From Rhodoferax mekongensis (lineage in GTDB: Bacteria > Pseudomonadota > Gammaproteobacteria > Burkholderiales > Burkholderiaceae_C): a stretch of 64,000 nt of DNA. Under the pieces are notes generated by a model that was given only the letters and a program-made list of their open reading frames with translations, was not told the origin of the DNA and ran no database searches. Of the stretch, positions 24,810 through 34,638 are shown one piece after another (the stretch's first letter is position 1; each line of letters opens with the position of its first letter). The stretch covers positions 3,621,001 through 3,685,000 of the forward strand of contig NZ_CP132507.1 of NCBI RefSeq assembly GCF_032191775.1, read 5' to 3'. Made by a program: the position numbers and the translations under genes.

Positions 24810-25706
24810 ATGTTGTCCCAATTTAGGCATGTCGCTCTGATCGGCAAGTACCAAACCACCGGCACCAGCGCTGCGGGGGCCTCGTCCCGCAAATCGCTGG
24901 ACGAGATTGCCCATTATTTGATGGACCAGGGCTGCGAGGTGGTGATCGAGGCCGACACCGCCGCCAACACGGGCCTGAGCAACTACACCACGCTGGATGT
25001 GGACGGCATTGGCACCCACTGCGACCTGGCCCTGGTGGTGGGTGGCGACGGCACCATGCTGGGCATAGGCCGCCAGCTGGCGCGCTACCAGGTGCCGCTG
25101 ATCGGCATCAACTCCGGGCGGCTGGGGTTTATTACCGACATCCGCTTCGAGCAATACACAACCACGCTGGCCCCCATGCTGGCCGGCCACTACGAGGTGG
25201 ACGACCGCGCCCTGATGCGCGCCCGCGTCATGCGCGACGGCCACTGCGTGTTTGAGGCCGAGGCCATGAACGACGTGGTGGTCAACCGCGGCGCCACCTC
25301 CGGCATGGTGGAGTTGCGGGTGGAGGTGGACGGGCACTTTGTGGCCAACCAGCGGGCGGACGGGCTGATCATCGCCTCGCCCACGGGTTCCACCGCCTAC
25401 GCCATGTCGGCCGGCGGGCCGCTGTTGCACCCCTCGATCGCCGCGTGGGTGATGGTGCCGATTGCGCCACATACCTTATCAAATAGGCCTATAGCGCTCG
25501 CCGATAGTGCGCGGATAGCTATCGAAATAGTAGCGGGGCGCGATGCCAGCGCCAACTTTGACATGCAAAGCCTGGCCAGCCTGATGCACGGCGACCGCAT
25601 TGAGGTGACCCGCTCGCAGCACAAGGTGCGCTTTTTGCACCCCAAGGGCTGGACCTACTTTGACACCCTGCGCCAGAAGATGCATTGGAATGAAGGGGTG
25701 GCGTAA
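24810..25706 (+). CDS. nadK: NAD kinase
   Basis: A 298-residue enzyme making NADP from NAD and ATP. The GGDGTMLG motif and the following [12 protein letters not shown] are intact; later [16 protein letters not shown] and HTLSNRPI motifs complete the active site. The start at 24810 gives the expected [14 protein letters not shown] opening. Residues ~224-241 are encoded by a copy of the dispersed repeat, with a run of codons rare in this genome (AGG, ATA, ATA, AGT, ATA), yet the reading frame and the key motif survive. It is followed by recN after 20 bases. Confidence 0.94.
   Translation: MLSQFRHVALIGKYQTTGTSAAGASSRKSLDEIAHYLMDQGCEVVIEADTAANTGLSNYTTLDVDGIGTHCDLALVVGGDGTMLGIGRQLARYQVPLIGINSGRLGFITDIRFEQYTTTLAPMLAGHYEVDDRALMRARVMRDGHCVFEAEAMNDVVVNRGATSGMVELRVEVDGHFVANQRADGLIIASPTGSTAYAMSAGGPLLHPSIAAWVMVPIAPHTLSNRPIALADSARIAIEIVAGRDASANFDMQSLASLMHGDRIEVTRSQHKVRFLHPKGWTYFDTLRQKMHWNEGVA
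25480..25532 (-). repeat. Interspersed repeat copy 4, inside nadK
   Basis: Minus-strand copy: ATTTCGATAGCTATCCGC, GCACTATCGGCGAGCGC, TATAGGCCTATTTG. It is wholly in frame within nadK and covers the conserved SNRPI segment and the following strand. Its AT-rich codons stand out against the surrounding GC-rich coding sequence. Confidence 0.75.
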
Positions 25707-25726
25707 GCGCCACCAAAAGTGAACAC

Positions 25727-27376
25727 ATGGCACTCAAGCGAATTGTTCTCAGAGACTTTGTGATCGTCAGCGAGCTGGAGCTGGACCTCGAATCCGGCTT
25801 TTCGGTGCTGACAGGTGAAACCGGCGCGGGCAAATCCATTCTGATTGATGCGCTGCAGCTCGTCACCGGCGCGCGCGCCGACACCGGCGTGATCCGCGAA
25901 GGCGCGGCCCGCACTGACGTGAGCGCCGAATTTGACAACGCACCAGGCCTGCAAGCGGTACTGGACGAAGCCGGATTTGAAAGTGGCGACACCCTGCTGC
26001 TACGCCGCACCGTGGACACGCAGGGCAAAAGCCGCGCCTGGGTCAATGGCAGCCCCGCCACCGCGCAGCAGCTGCGCACCATCGGCGAGCAGCTGCTGGA
26101 CATTCACGGCCAGCACGCTTGGCAAAGCCTGACCCGGCCCGAGGCTGTGCGCGGCCTGTTGGACGCCTATGCCAAGGTGGACACCAGCGCTTTGAGCGGC
26201 CTGTGGGCCAGCTGGCGCCAGACCCAACAAGCTCTTGCCCAAGCCCAAGCCGCACAAGACAGCCTGCAGCGCGAGCGCGAGCGCCTGGCCTGGCAGGTTG
26301 GCGAGGTCGACAAGCTCAACCCCGGAACCGACGAGTGGCCCGAGCTCAACGCCAGCCACAGCCGCCTGGCCAACGGGCAGGCGCTGATTGATGCAGCCCA
26401 AGGCGCCGTCAACCTGCTGGAAGACGAAGACACCAACGCGCTGGCCCCGCTGCACGCTGCCCTGCAGCTGCTGCAAGCCCAGTCGCACCTGGAAGCCGAG
26501 TTCAAAGATGCCATTGAGGCCCTGAACTCCAGCGTCGCGCAGATAGAAGACACGGTGCACAGCCTGCGCAGCTATGCCCGCCGTGCCGAGCTGGACCCGG
26601 AGCGCTTGGCCGAACTGGACGAACGCATGTCGCTCTGGGTGAGCTTGGCGCGCCGCTACAAGCGCCCGCCCGAGGAGCTGGCCGAGTTGTGGGCGAGCTG
26701 GAAAACCGAGCTGGCCCAGCTGGACGCCGCTGCCGACCTGGACGGCCTGCAGGCCAAAGAGCGCAAGGCCCAGGCCGCCTTCATGGCGGAGGCCAAAGCC
26801 CTCTCCAAACAACGCGCCAAGGCCGCGCCCCTGCTGGCCCAAAGCATCACCCAAGCCATGCAAGGGCTGGGCATGCAAGGTGGCCGGTTTGAGGTGGCGC
26901 TGGAGCCTTTGGCCCAGCCCCAAGCCAGCGGCTTGGAAGACGTGCAGTTTCTGGCTGCCGGCCATGCGGGCAGCACACCGCGCCCGGTGGGCAAGGTGGC
27001 GTCGGGCGGCGAGTTGTCGCGCATCGCGCTGGCCATTGCGGTGACCACCAGCCGCTTGGGCACCGCCCAGACCTTGATATTTGACGAGGTGGATTCCGGC
27101 GTGGGTGGCGCAGTGGCCGAGACCGTGGGCCGCCTCATGCAGCAGCTGGGCAGCGACCGCCAGGTGCTGGCCGTGACCCACCTGCCCCAGGTGGCCGCCT
27201 GCGCGCACCACCACTTGGTGGTGTCCAAGCAGCTGCAAGGCAGCGCCACCCTGAGCACCGTGGCCCCTGTAGGCGGCGAGCAGCGCGTGGCCGAAATTGC
27301 CCGCATGCTGGGTGGGGAAAAGCTTTCGGGCACTACGCTGGCGCATGCCAAAGAAATGCTGGATTCAGGCCTGTAA
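25727..27376 (+). CDS. recN: DNA repair protein RecN
   Basis: A 549-residue SMC-like ATPase for double-strand-break repair. Walker A is TGETGAGKSIL (29-39), the long central coiled coil is rich in Ala, Leu and Glu, and the ABC signature VASGGELSRIALAI and Walker B LIFDEVDSGVGG are near the C-terminus. The length fits the family (~550). In many bacteria recN follows nadK, as here. Its stop is directly adjacent to the rapZ ATG, so the two are probably coupled. Confidence 0.95.
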   Translation: MALKRIVLRDFVIVSELELDLESGFSVLTGETGAGKSILIDALQLVTGARADTGVIREGAARTDVSAEFDNAPGLQAVLDEAGFESGDTLLLRRTVDTQGKSRAWVNGSPATAQQLRTIGEQLLDIHGQHAWQSLTRPEAVRGLLDAYAKVDTSALSGLWASWRQTQQALAQAQAAQDSLQRERERLAWQVGEVDKLNPGTDEWPELNASHSRLANGQALIDAAQGAVNLLEDEDTNALAPLHAALQLLQAQSHLEAEFKDAIEALNSSVAQIEDTVHSLRSYARRAELDPERLAELDERMSLWVSLARRYKRPPEELAELWASWKTELAQLDAAADLDGLQAKERKAQAAFMAEAKALSKQRAKAAPLLAQSITQAMQGLGMQGGRFEVALEPLAQPQASGLEDVQFLAAGHAGSTPRPVGKVASGGELSRIALAIAVTTSRLGTAQTLIFDEVDSGVGGAVAETVGRLMQQLGSDRQVLAVTHLPQVAACAHHHLVVSKQLQGSATLSTVAPVGGEQRVAEIARMLGGEKLSGTTLAHAKEMLDSGL

Positions 27377-28282
27377 ATGAGCGACATGCCCCCCCCTTCG
27401 TCAGTGCCCATGGAGATCGTGCTCATCACCGGCATGTCTGGCTCGGGCAAGTCGGTGGCGCTCAACGCGCTGGAAGACGCGGGCTTTTACTGCGTGGACA
27501 ACCTGCCGCCCGAGCTGCTGCTGCCCTTTGTGGAGCTGGAGCGCCAGCACAACGCGCAGCGCGTGGCCATTGCCATGGATGTGCGCAGTGCCACCTCCCT
27601 GCCCTTGGTGCCCCAGCAGTTGGCTGCCGTGCGTGCGCTGGGAGTGGTGGTCAAACCTTTGTTTTTGGACGCCACCACCGACACGCTGGTGCGCCGCTAT
27701 TCCGAAACAAGGCGCAAGCACCCACTGTCACAAGGCACCTCCGACCACGGCGAGCGCGACGAGCGCCGTGCATTGGTAGACGCCATTGAACTGGAGCGCG
27801 AGCTGCTGGCCGACCTGCGCGAGCAGGCCCATGTGATTGACAGCAGCATCATCCGCCCCTCGCAGCTGCAAGGCTACGTGAAGGCCATGATTGCCGCGCC
27901 CGGCGGACAGCTGACGCTGGTGTTTGAGTCCTTTGCGTTCAAGCGCGGCGTGCCCACCGATGCGGACTACATGTTCGACGTGCGCATGCTGCCCAACCCG
28001 CACTACGACCCCGAGCTCAAACATCTGACCGGGCGCGACCAGCCGGTGATCGACTTCCTGAAAGCCCAGGAGGCGGTGGAGCTGATGCAGCACCACATCG
28101 CCCACTTTCTGGAAAGCTGGCTGGACGCCCTGGCCCGCGACCACCGCAGCTACGTGACCGTGGCCATAGGCTGCACCGGCGGGCAGCACCGCTCGGTGTA
28201 CCTGGTGGAGCAACTGGCCAAGCGCTTTAGCGGCGAGTGGGTGACGCTCAAGCGGCACCGCGAGATGGACGCGAGGGACTAG
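27377..28282 (+). CDS. rapZ: RNase adapter protein RapZ
   Basis: A 301-residue RapZ/YvcJ-family P-loop protein. Walker A is GMSGSGKS (19-26); [12 protein letters not shown] and the C-terminal [20 protein letters not shown] are diagnostic. In enterobacteria RapZ guides RNase E to the glmZ small RNA and senses glucosamine-6-phosphate; whether the same circuit exists here is not shown. The ATG begins at the base after the recN stop. It faces mutY across a tandem repeat. Confidence 0.92.
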   Translation: MSDMPPPSSVPMEIVLITGMSGSGKSVALNALEDAGFYCVDNLPPELLLPFVELERQHNAQRVAIAMDVRSATSLPLVPQQLAAVRALGVVVKPLFLDATTDTLVRRYSETRRKHPLSQGTSDHGERDERRALVDAIELERELLADLREQAHVIDSSIIRPSQLQGYVKAMIAAPGGQLTLVFESFAFKRGVPTDADYMFDVRMLPNPHYDPELKHLTGRDQPVIDFLKAQEAVELMQHHIAHFLESWLDALARDHRSYVTVAIGCTGGQHRSVYLVEQLAKRFSGEWVTLKRHREMDARD

Positions 28283-28286
28283 GCAA

Positions 28287-28445
28287 GCCCCCACGCTCCG
28301 CCGCTGCGCGGGTCGCTGCCCCCCAAGGGGGCTAACCCGCCTTGGGACGGCCCGGCGGCGGGTTGATGCCCCCACGCTCCTCCGCTACGCGGGTCGCTGC
28401 CCCCCAAGGGGGCTAACCCGCCTTGGGACGGCCCGGCGGCGGGTT
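28287..28445 (+). repeat. Tandem 81-bp repeat between rapZ and mutY
   Basis: Two near-identical copies (28287-28364 and 28368-28445), offset by 81 bases. Each contains the CCCCCCAAGGGGG palindrome and GCCTTGGGACGGCCCGGCGG. They differ at only a few positions (e.g. CGCCGCTGCG versus CTCCGCTACG). The second copy ends at the mutY stop codon. The GC-rich hairpins sit exactly between convergent genes and could end both transcripts. Confidence 0.92.
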
Positions 28446-29509
28446 TAGCCTTTCAACAGCTTTCGCACCGGTGCCGGCAATCCTGCTGCAGCCCACTCGG
28501 CAGGTGTGAACCAGGCGCCATCGCCCAAACTTTTTGCTATCAAATCAGTAGCTGCTCGCGCACATTCCACATGCGCCGGGTGCAAAAAAAGGTCTTTGTG
28601 CGTGAGCACATGGGTCACTGCAGGCATAAACCGCAAGTCGGCAGCAAACGCCGGCGGCAGCGCAGCGCGCAAGGCGTCTTCGCTCTCAAACAGCGGGAAG
28701 CACTGCAAGCCTGCCCACACACCGGGTGTGGGGCGCTTGCTGAGCCAAACGGCGCCGTCATCCCGCTTCAACCACAGCAGCCACAGGCTCTGGCTGCTGC
28801 GCTTGAGCTTGCGGGTGCGCACGGGGTAGCGTTCGGCGTCACCCGCCTGGGCGGCAGCGCATTGGCTGTTTACCGGACAAAGCAGGCAGCTGGGCTTTTT
28901 GGGGCTGCATAGCGAGGCGCCCAAATCCATCATGCCTTGCGTGTAGCGCGGCATCACGCGCGGGCCTTCGGCGGCCACTTCGGCCTCAGTGGGCAGCAAG
29001 GTGGTGGCGCGGTCCCACAAGGCGCGTTCGTTGCTAGCTAACGCCAAATCCGCATCAAAGCCCAGCACGCGGGTGAGTACCCGCTTCACATTGGCATCCA
29101 TGATGGCCACGCGCTCGCCAAAACACAGCGAGGCAATCGCCGCGGCGGTGGAGCGGCCTATGCCGGGCAGGGTGACCAGCGTGGCCGCATCGCGCGGGAA
29201 GGCGCCGCCATGCAGCTCCATGACCAGTTGGGCGCAGCGGTGCAGGTTGCGGGCGCGGCTGTAGTAGCCCAAGCCACTCCAGAGGCCCATGACCTCGTCA
29301 CTGCTGGCGGCGGCCAGGTCTGCCACCGTGGGGCAGCGGGCCAGAAAGCGGTCGAAGTAGCCGATGACGGTGGCCACCTGTGTCTGCTGCAGCATGATTT
29401 CCGACAGCCACACGCGGTACGGGTCTTGGGTGTTTTGCCAGGGCAGGCTGTTGCGGCCGTGCTGCGCCTGCCAGCGCACCACGGCGGTGGCGAAACTGCT
29501 CGGCGCCAC
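28445..29509 (-). CDS. mutY: Adenine DNA glycosylase MutY
   Basis: A 354-residue glycosylase that removes A opposite 8-oxoG. The catalytic LPWQNTQDPYRVWLSEIMLQ opening, the HhH TLPGIGRSTAAAIAS, catalytic Asp in IMDANVKRVL and the 4Fe-4S motif CSPKKPSCLLCPVNSQC (C-x6-C-x2-C-x5-C) are all present. The C-terminal MutT-like domain recognises 8-oxoG. Residues ~309-326 (VECARAATDLIAK region) are encoded by the reverse strand of a dispersed repeat copy. It is followed upstream by a dynamin-like gene only 2 bases away, and mutM lies beyond. Confidence 0.94.
   Translation of the reverse strand: MAPSSFATAVVRWQAQHGRNSLPWQNTQDPYRVWLSEIMLQQTQVATVIGYFDRFLARCPTVADLAAASSDEVMGLWSGLGYYSRARNLHRCAQLVMELHGGAFPRDAATLVTLPGIGRSTAAAIASLCFGERVAIMDANVKRVLTRVLGFDADLALASNERALWDRATTLLPTEAEVAAEGPRVMPRYTQGMMDLGASLCSPKKPSCLLCPVNSQCAAAQAGDAERYPVRTRKLKRSSQSLWLLWLKRDDGAVWLSKRPTPGVWAGLQCFPLFESEDALRAALPPAFAADLRFMPAVTHVLTHKDLFLHPAHVECARAATDLIAKSLGDGAWFTPAEWAAAGLPAPVRKLLKG
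28531..28581 (+). repeat. Interspersed repeat copy 5, inside mutY
   Basis: Plus-strand copy: TTTTTGCTATCAAATCAGTA, GCTGCTCGCGCACATTCC, ACATGCGCCGGG. It lies in the 3' third of mutY, read in frame on the opposite strand, in the less conserved C-terminal domain. Confidence 0.75.
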
Positions 29510-29511
29510 GC

Positions 29512-31473
29512 TCAGACCAGTTCCACGTCGACTTTGGTAGCGGGTTTGGCGCTTTGCTGGGCGGCCACCAGGTAGGACGTGAGCTCCATGAGTTTGGCGT
29601 CCATCTCGTTGAGGGCGTTGCTTTGCTGGTTGATCTCGTTGATGCGGTCTTCCAGTCCCCCAGCAGCTTGCGAGATGCGGTCTATCGCCTCGATGCGGCG
29701 GGCGAAGTTGCGGCGGCGTTCGCGCAATTGGGCGTCCAGCTGGGCAGCGGCCGATTTACTCCACAGCTCCACATCGGCCAGCGCGGCCTCATGGATGTTA
29801 CGCAGGCGGGTGGAAAGCGCGCGCACCAGGCGGTCGGCAAACTCGGGCTGGGCCAGCTTGAAGGCATTGCCCAAGCCGAGGTACTGCAGATGGTTGCGCT
29901 CCACGGTGTCCACGTCTGCCGAGAAGCGGGCCATGTCGGGCTCCACCGGCGGCTGCAGCGAGAAGCCGTATTCGGCATTCAACGAGGTAAAGCTGGCCTC
30001 CAGCATGCTCTGGATTTCGGCGCACAGGCTTTGCACGCGCTGCAGGTTGCCGCGCAAGCGGTCAAAGGTTTCGCTGTAGGCGCGCTTGACGCCCAGCTTC
30101 AGGCCTTTTTGCAGCAAGGTGTCGCTGAGCAAAGCCATTTCCTTCTTGAGCACCGAGGCGCCCAGGATGTTGAACACATCGCGCAGCAGGCGCAGGTGTA
30201 CCGATCGCACCGCATGGATTTTGGCGCCGCCCTGGTCAAACTCCGCCTGCTCTTGCGAGATGCGGTTGCGCATGTGCTTGATGACGTTGGCGTTTTTGCC
30301 CTGCAGGCTTTGCAGCTCCAGCATCTGCTCGGTCAGGTCGCGCTTGCGGATGTTGATGACGCGGCCGGTCTCGCCGCGCAGGTCGGTGATGCCGCCTTTC
30401 ATGGCCGAGGCCAGGATCTTCTGGCGCTTGCCCATCATGCCGTGGCCGAGTACGTCCTCGAGCACCGGCAGGCAGCTCTGGCGCAGCAGAACGTCGTCTT
30501 CGGTGACCTTGGCGACCAGGCCCTTCTGGGCGGAGACGGCAATCACCCGCTCTTTGGGAATACCCAGAATGTCGGCCGTGCTGGTGCGCTGGCGGTCAAT
30601 CTGGGTCTGGATCTGGGCCGGGGTGCTGAGGGCGTCCCACAGCGTGTCGATCTTGTTGAGCACCACCAAGCGCGCATCGGGGTCGGTGGACTCGGTAATC
30701 AGGTGCTCGCGCCAAATGGAGAGGTCGGATTTGGTGACACCGGTGTCCGCACCCAGCATGAACACCACCGCATGGGCCTGCGGAATCAGGCTGACGGTCA
30801 GCTCCGGCTCGGCGCCGATGGCGTTCAGGCCCGGGGTATCCAGAATCACCAACCCTTGCTTGAGCAACGGATGGGCGATGTTGATAAGCGCATGGCGCCA
30901 GCGCGGCACCTCGACCATGCCCTGCGCGTCCACCATGGGGTTGTCCTCGGGGGCTTGCGCATGCCAGAAGCCCAATGCACGGGCTTCGTCTTGCGTGACC
31001 TTGCGGGTTTCGGCCACTTTTTCCAGGGCCTTGGCCAACTGCATGGGATTGTTCACATCGAGGTCGATGCGAGCCCATTTTTCGGGGGCCATGCGCCATT
31101 CCATCAGGGCCTGGGGTTGCAGGCGGGTTTCGATGGGGAGCAGGCGCAGGCAGGGGGGCACATCAGCGTCGTAGCCCATTTCGGTAGGGCACATGGTGGT
31201 GCGGCCTGCGCTGGCCGGCATGATGCGCCGGCCGTAACCTGCGAAGAACAGGGCATTGATCATCTCGGATTTGCCGCGCGAGAACTCGGCCACAAAGGCC
31301 ACCATCACCTTGTCTGAGCGCAGCTGGGTTTCCAGGCGCAACAGGCGCTCCTCCACACCGGCGTCCAGTAACTCGTGGTCTTTGAGCCATTCCGCCAGTA
31401 ACTTCAGGCGCAGGGCGAATTCGCGCCGCCATGTACCGTGTTGGTCAAACTGTTCGTTGAATGAAGTAGCCAC
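29512..31473 (-). CDS. Dynamin-family GTPase
   Basis: A 653-residue dynamin-like protein. The G1 loop is EFSRGKSEMINALFF, G3 is DTPGLNAIG and G4 is LNKID, all in the first ~290 residues. The rest is helical with a long coiled-coil stretch (~350-640). No transmembrane helix or paddle is obvious, so it may act peripherally at membranes. The start is taken as GTG 31473 because GGGGGA lies 4 bases upstream and the sequence before it shows no domain. It lies between mutY (2 bases downstream) and mutM (43 bases upstream), implying coexpression with 8-oxoG repair. Function is unknown. Confidence 0.85.
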   Translation of the reverse strand: MATSFNEQFDQHGTWRREFALRLKLLAEWLKDHELLDAGVEERLLRLETQLRSDKVMVAFVAEFSRGKSEMINALFFAGYGRRIMPASAGRTTMCPTEMGYDADVPPCLRLLPIETRLQPQALMEWRMAPEKWARIDLDVNNPMQLAKALEKVAETRKVTQDEARALGFWHAQAPEDNPMVDAQGMVEVPRWRHALINIAHPLLKQGLVILDTPGLNAIGAEPELTVSLIPQAHAVVFMLGADTGVTKSDLSIWREHLITESTDPDARLVVLNKIDTLWDALSTPAQIQTQIDRQRTSTADILGIPKERVIAVSAQKGLVAKVTEDDVLLRQSCLPVLEDVLGHGMMGKRQKILASAMKGGITDLRGETGRVINIRKRDLTEQMLELQSLQGKNANVIKHMRNRISQEQAEFDQGGAKIHAVRSVHLRLLRDVFNILGASVLKKEMALLSDTLLQKGLKLGVKRAYSETFDRLRGNLQRVQSLCAEIQSMLEASFTSLNAEYGFSLQPPVEPDMARFSADVDTVERNHLQYLGLGNAFKLAQPEFADRLVRALSTRLRNIHEAALADVELWSKSAAAQLDAQLRERRRNFARRIEAIDRISQAAGGLEDRINEINQQSNALNEMDAKLMELTSYLVAAQQSAKPATKVDVELV

Positions 31474-31516
31474 GTAGTCCCCCGAGAATCGGCCAATATA
31501 GCACCGCGCCCCTCTC

Positions 31517-32332
31517 TTAGCGCTTCTGGCAAACCATGCAGTAGTAAGTGGAGCGCTGGCCCTGCCGGATGGCGCGTACCGGTGTGGCGCACACACGACA
31601 AGGCGCGCCCTCGCGGCCGTAGACATTGGCTTCGAGCTGGAAGTACCCGCTTTCGCCATTGGCATTGGAAAAATCCCGCAGGGTGCTGCCGCCCTTCTCT
31701 ACCGCGCGGCTGAGCACGTCTTTGACCGCCGCATGGAGCTTGGCCACCCTTGGTTTGCTGATGCTGTTGGCCGGGCTGGTGGGGCGTATGCCGGCGAGAA
31801 ACAAGGCCTCCGATGCGTAAATATTGCCCACCCCGACCACCACCTCGCCGGCCAGCAACACCTGTTTGATAGGCGCTTTGCGCTGGCGCAGGCCGGCCAG
31901 AAAGGCGGCGGGGTCAAAACCATCGCCCAGCGGCTCCACACCCAGGTGGCCCAGCAGCTTTTGCGCAACCGGGTCAGACTCGCCTGCCGCAAACACCACC
32001 GCTCCGAAGCGGCGGGGGTCGTGCAGGCGCAGGGTGCCCAGGTCCGTCACCATGTCAAAGTGGTCATGCAAGCCGGCGGGCGGCAAGTGGCGGTCAAAGA
32101 TGACCGAGCCTGACATGCCCAGGTGCACCAGCAGCAAGCCGTCGCTCAGGTCGATCAGCAAATACTTGCCCCGGCGCCGCACGCCACGCACCCGCATGCC
32201 GACCAACACTGCCGGCTCACATTGCAAGGGCCAGCGCAGGGGTTTGCCCATGCGCACGCCCTGAATGGTGGCGCCGGTGATGCGGTCGGCAAAACTCCGG
32301 CGGGTCACTTCGACTTCGGGCAATTCAGGCAT
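31517..32332 (-). CDS. mutM: Formamidopyrimidine-DNA glycosylase
   Basis: A 271-residue Fpg/MutM enzyme removing 8-oxoG and ring-opened purines. The N-terminal catalytic PELPEVEV (Pro2), the Lys in RRRGKYLL, the H2TH region ([16 protein letters not shown]) and the C-terminal zinc finger (C-R-V-C ... YYCMVCQ) are intact. The ATG at 32332 gives the required Pro2; the longer open frame is ruled out for that reason. It forms a minus-strand set with the dynamin gene and mutY, and is divergent from the TPR gene. Confidence 0.96.
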   Translation of the reverse strand: MPELPEVEVTRRSFADRITGATIQGVRMGKPLRWPLQCEPAVLVGMRVRGVRRRGKYLLIDLSDGLLLVHLGMSGSVIFDRHLPPAGLHDHFDMVTDLGTLRLHDPRRFGAVVFAAGESDPVAQKLLGHLGVEPLGDGFDPAAFLAGLRQRKAPIKQVLLAGEVVVGVGNIYASEALFLAGIRPTSPANSISKPRVAKLHAAVKDVLSRAVEKGGSTLRDFSNANGESGYFQLEANVYGREGAPCRVCATPVRAIRQGQRSTYYCMVCQKR

Positions 32333-32371
32333 GGGGACTCTCGGTATTGGGGCTTGGATTATTATGGTCCG

Positions 32372-34111
32372 ATGCACCGTACCCCACGCCTCATTACCCT
32401 GGCCGCCCTGCTGGCCGGACTCGCCCCCATCGCTCCCGCCATGGCGGCAACACCCGCGCCGGTGATCGTCAATTCCGACCTCGATGCACGGCTGATGTAC
32501 CAGATCCTTCAGGCAGAGATGAGCGCACTCGATGGTGACGAGGCGAATGCTTTCTCGCTCACGCTCGACGCTGCCCGGCGCTCGGGCTCGGTCAAGTTGT
32601 ATGAGCGTGCGGTTGAGCTGGGTTTGCGGGCCCGTAGCGCCGAATTTGCCATCGAAGCGGCACGTGCCTGGCAGCGTGCCTACCCGACCGCCAAAGAACC
32701 GAACCGCTATGTGCTGCAGATATTGATTGGCACCAACCGCCTTGCCGAAATTGCGGACCCCCTCAAGCGCGAACTGCAGGGGTTAACGGGCAAGGAACGG
32801 GTGACCGCGATCAACCAGATTCCCCGCTACTTCCCCCGGGTGACGGACAAAGCATTGGCCGCCAACGTGGTGGAGCAAGCACTGGCGGCAGACCTGCCGA
32901 CCAGCAATTACGGCCCTGCCGCTTGGGCCGCTGTAGGCGTAATGCGGTTTGGCGCTGGCAACACGGCCGGCGCACTGGATGCCGCCCAGCGCGGTGCGGC
33001 GCTCGACAGCTCCGCGGATGAGCCCGCCATATTGGCCCTGAACCTGATGGAAGCCAAGACGCCCGCCGCTGAAGCGGTCGTGCGCAAATACCTGGCTGGC
33101 AAAGCCATTCCCGAAATCCGCATGGCCTATGGCCGCACCCTGATAGGTGCGCAACGCTATTCCGAAGCGCTGGAGCAAATGAAGGTGCTGAACCAGCAGA
33201 AGCCCGAATTCCCGGATGCCTGGCTGGTGCGAGGTTCCCTGGAGCTGCAAGACCGCGGAAACACCGTGGCGGAAAAGTCGCTCAAAAAGTACTTGAGCCT
33301 GCTGCCCGCTGAGCAGGACAGCAGCGACGAATCAGAAACCGGCCGCGGTGCCGTGCAGGCCTACCTGCTGCTGGCGCAGATTGCGGAGCAGAACGGCAAA
33401 GCCGATGAAGCCAATGCCTACCTGCAACGCATCAAGAGCCCCCAGGACGCTCTTCGGGTGAACACCCGCCGCGCCATGCTCCTGGCCCGCCAAGGCAAGC
33501 TGGACGATGCGCTCATGGTGATCCGCACTTCGCCCGAGCTGCAAGCGGATGACGCCCGTACCAAGCTGGCCACCGAAATACAGCTGCTGCGGGAATACAA
33601 AAAAATGGACGAGGCCTACGCCCTGTTGGGCAAGGCCGTCAAAACCTATCCGGATGACACCACCTTTGCCTATGACCAGGCCATGGTGGCCGAAAAGCTG
33701 GGCCGCATCGACGAGATGGAACGCCTGTTGCGACAGCTCATCAGCAAAGCACCGGATTACCACCACGCCTACAACGCGCTGGGCTACTCGCTGGCGGACC
33801 GCAACATGCGCCTGCCGGAGGCCCGCCAACTGATTCTCAAAGCGCTGGAGTTCGCCCCCGGTGATCCCTTCATCGTGGACAGCTTGGCTTGGGTGGAATA
33901 TCGCAGCGGCAATCTGGCAGAAGCCAAGCGTCTTTTGGAACAAGCTTTTGCCAAACGGCAGGATGCAGAGATTGCAGCTCACTTGGGCGAGGTGCTCTGG
34001 GTCTCCGGGCAACGCGATGCCGCCAATAAGGTATGGCGCCAGGGCCTGGAGCAGCAAAAAGACAACGAAACGCTTCTGGAAACCATCAAGCGCTTGAACC
34101 CTTCGCTATGA
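32372..34111 (+). CDS. Periplasmic tetratricopeptide-repeat protein
   Basis: A 579-residue TPR protein. A Sec signal ([20 protein letters not shown]) precedes about a dozen helical repeats, including A-Y-x-x-L-G and [20 protein letters not shown] TPR units. The start at 32372 places the signal at the N-terminus. Proteins of this type are found directly before lolB in related bacteria, and here the stop overlaps the lolB start by 4 bases (ATGA). A role in outer-membrane assembly or lipoprotein handling is an inference from that coupling. Confidence 0.85.
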   Translation: MHRTPRLITLAALLAGLAPIAPAMAATPAPVIVNSDLDARLMYQILQAEMSALDGDEANAFSLTLDAARRSGSVKLYERAVELGLRARSAEFAIEAARAWQRAYPTAKEPNRYVLQILIGTNRLAEIADPLKRELQGLTGKERVTAINQIPRYFPRVTDKALAANVVEQALAADLPTSNYGPAAWAAVGVMRFGAGNTAGALDAAQRGAALDSSADEPAILALNLMEAKTPAAEAVVRKYLAGKAIPEIRMAYGRTLIGAQRYSEALEQMKVLNQQKPEFPDAWLVRGSLELQDRGNTVAEKSLKKYLSLLPAEQDSSDESETGRGAVQAYLLLAQIAEQNGKADEANAYLQRIKSPQDALRVNTRRAMLLARQGKLDDALMVIRTSPELQADDARTKLATEIQLLREYKKMDEAYALLGKAVKTYPDDTTFAYDQAMVAEKLGRIDEMERLLRQLISKAPDYHHAYNALGYSLADRNMRLPEARQLILKALEFAPGDPFIVDSLAWVEYRSGNLAEAKRLLEQAFAKRQDAEIAAHLGEVLWVSGQRDAANKVWRQGLEQQKDNETLLETIKRLNPSL

Positions 34112-34605
34112 AGCGCAGGCGTTTTACCAGTGCCCTGGCGCTGGTTGCTACATCTTTTATAGCTGGTTGCGCACACAGGACGGGCGCCAATGGCGCTTTT
34201 CCTGCAGAAGCTCAATGGAACGGTCGTCTGGCACTCAAGGTGCAAACCGAACCGCCTCAAGCCTTCAGCGCCGACTTTGAGCTGGGCGGCAGTCCGCAAA
34301 GCGGTCTGCTGGTGTTCTTCACCCCCCTGGGCACCGCCGCCGCGCGCCTGCAATGGGCACCGGGCGTTGCCACGCTCCTGGCTGACGGCGAAACCCGCCA
34401 TTTCGACTCCCTTGCTGCCTTGGCGCAGCAAGCGACTGGCGCCGAACTGCCAGTGCGGGCCCTGTTTGACTGGCTGAACGGCCAAGCCACCGAGGTCCCC
34501 GGTTGGACCGTGGACCTGAGCCGGCTGGAGCAAGGTCGCTTGCAAGCCGCCCGAGCAGCGGGCGCATTTCCCGCGGTGGATTTGCGTATCGTGCTGCAGC
34601 GCTGA
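34108..34605 (+). CDS. lolB: Outer-membrane lipoprotein receptor LolB
   Basis: A 165-residue lipoprotein with lipobox FIAGC (Cys21). The domain includes WNGRLALKVQTEPPQAFSAD, GLLVFFTPLGTAAARLQW and the C-terminal LFDWLNGQ and LRIVLQ segments. LolB takes lipoproteins from LolA and inserts them into the outer membrane. The h-region and lipobox (residues ~13-29) are encoded by a copy of the dispersed repeat. It is coupled to the TPR gene upstream, and ispE follows after 33 bases, the usual lolB-ispE-tRNA-prs order. Confidence 0.9.
   Translation: MKRRRFTSALALVATSFIAGCAHRTGANGAFPAEAQWNGRLALKVQTEPPQAFSADFELGGSPQSGLLVFFTPLGTAAARLQWAPGVATLLADGETRHFDSLAALAQQATGAELPVRALFDWLNGQATEVPGWTVDLSRLEQGRLQAARAAGAFPAVDLRIVLQR
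34144..34196 (+). repeat. Interspersed repeat copy 6, encoding the LolB lipobox
   Basis: Plus-strand copy: GTTGCTACATCTTTTATAGC, TGGTTGCGCACACAGG, ACGGGCGCCAATGG. It is read in frame as SFIAGCAHRTGA, supplying the end of the signal peptide and the lipidated cysteine. Confidence 0.75.
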
Positions 34606-34638
34606 GGTCGCACAAGCGCTGCATTGATAATCGCGGGC

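Noticed and set aside
26000..27346. 448-codon minus-strand open frame
   Set aside because: Shadow of recN; composition is typical of antisense to GC-rich genes.
28287..28445. CRISPR-like array
   Set aside because: Only two long tandem units with 3 bases between them and no spacers or cas genes.
29554..31317. 587-codon plus-strand open frame
   Set aside because: Antisense to the dynamin-like GTPase; His/Gly/Gln-rich translation without any motif.
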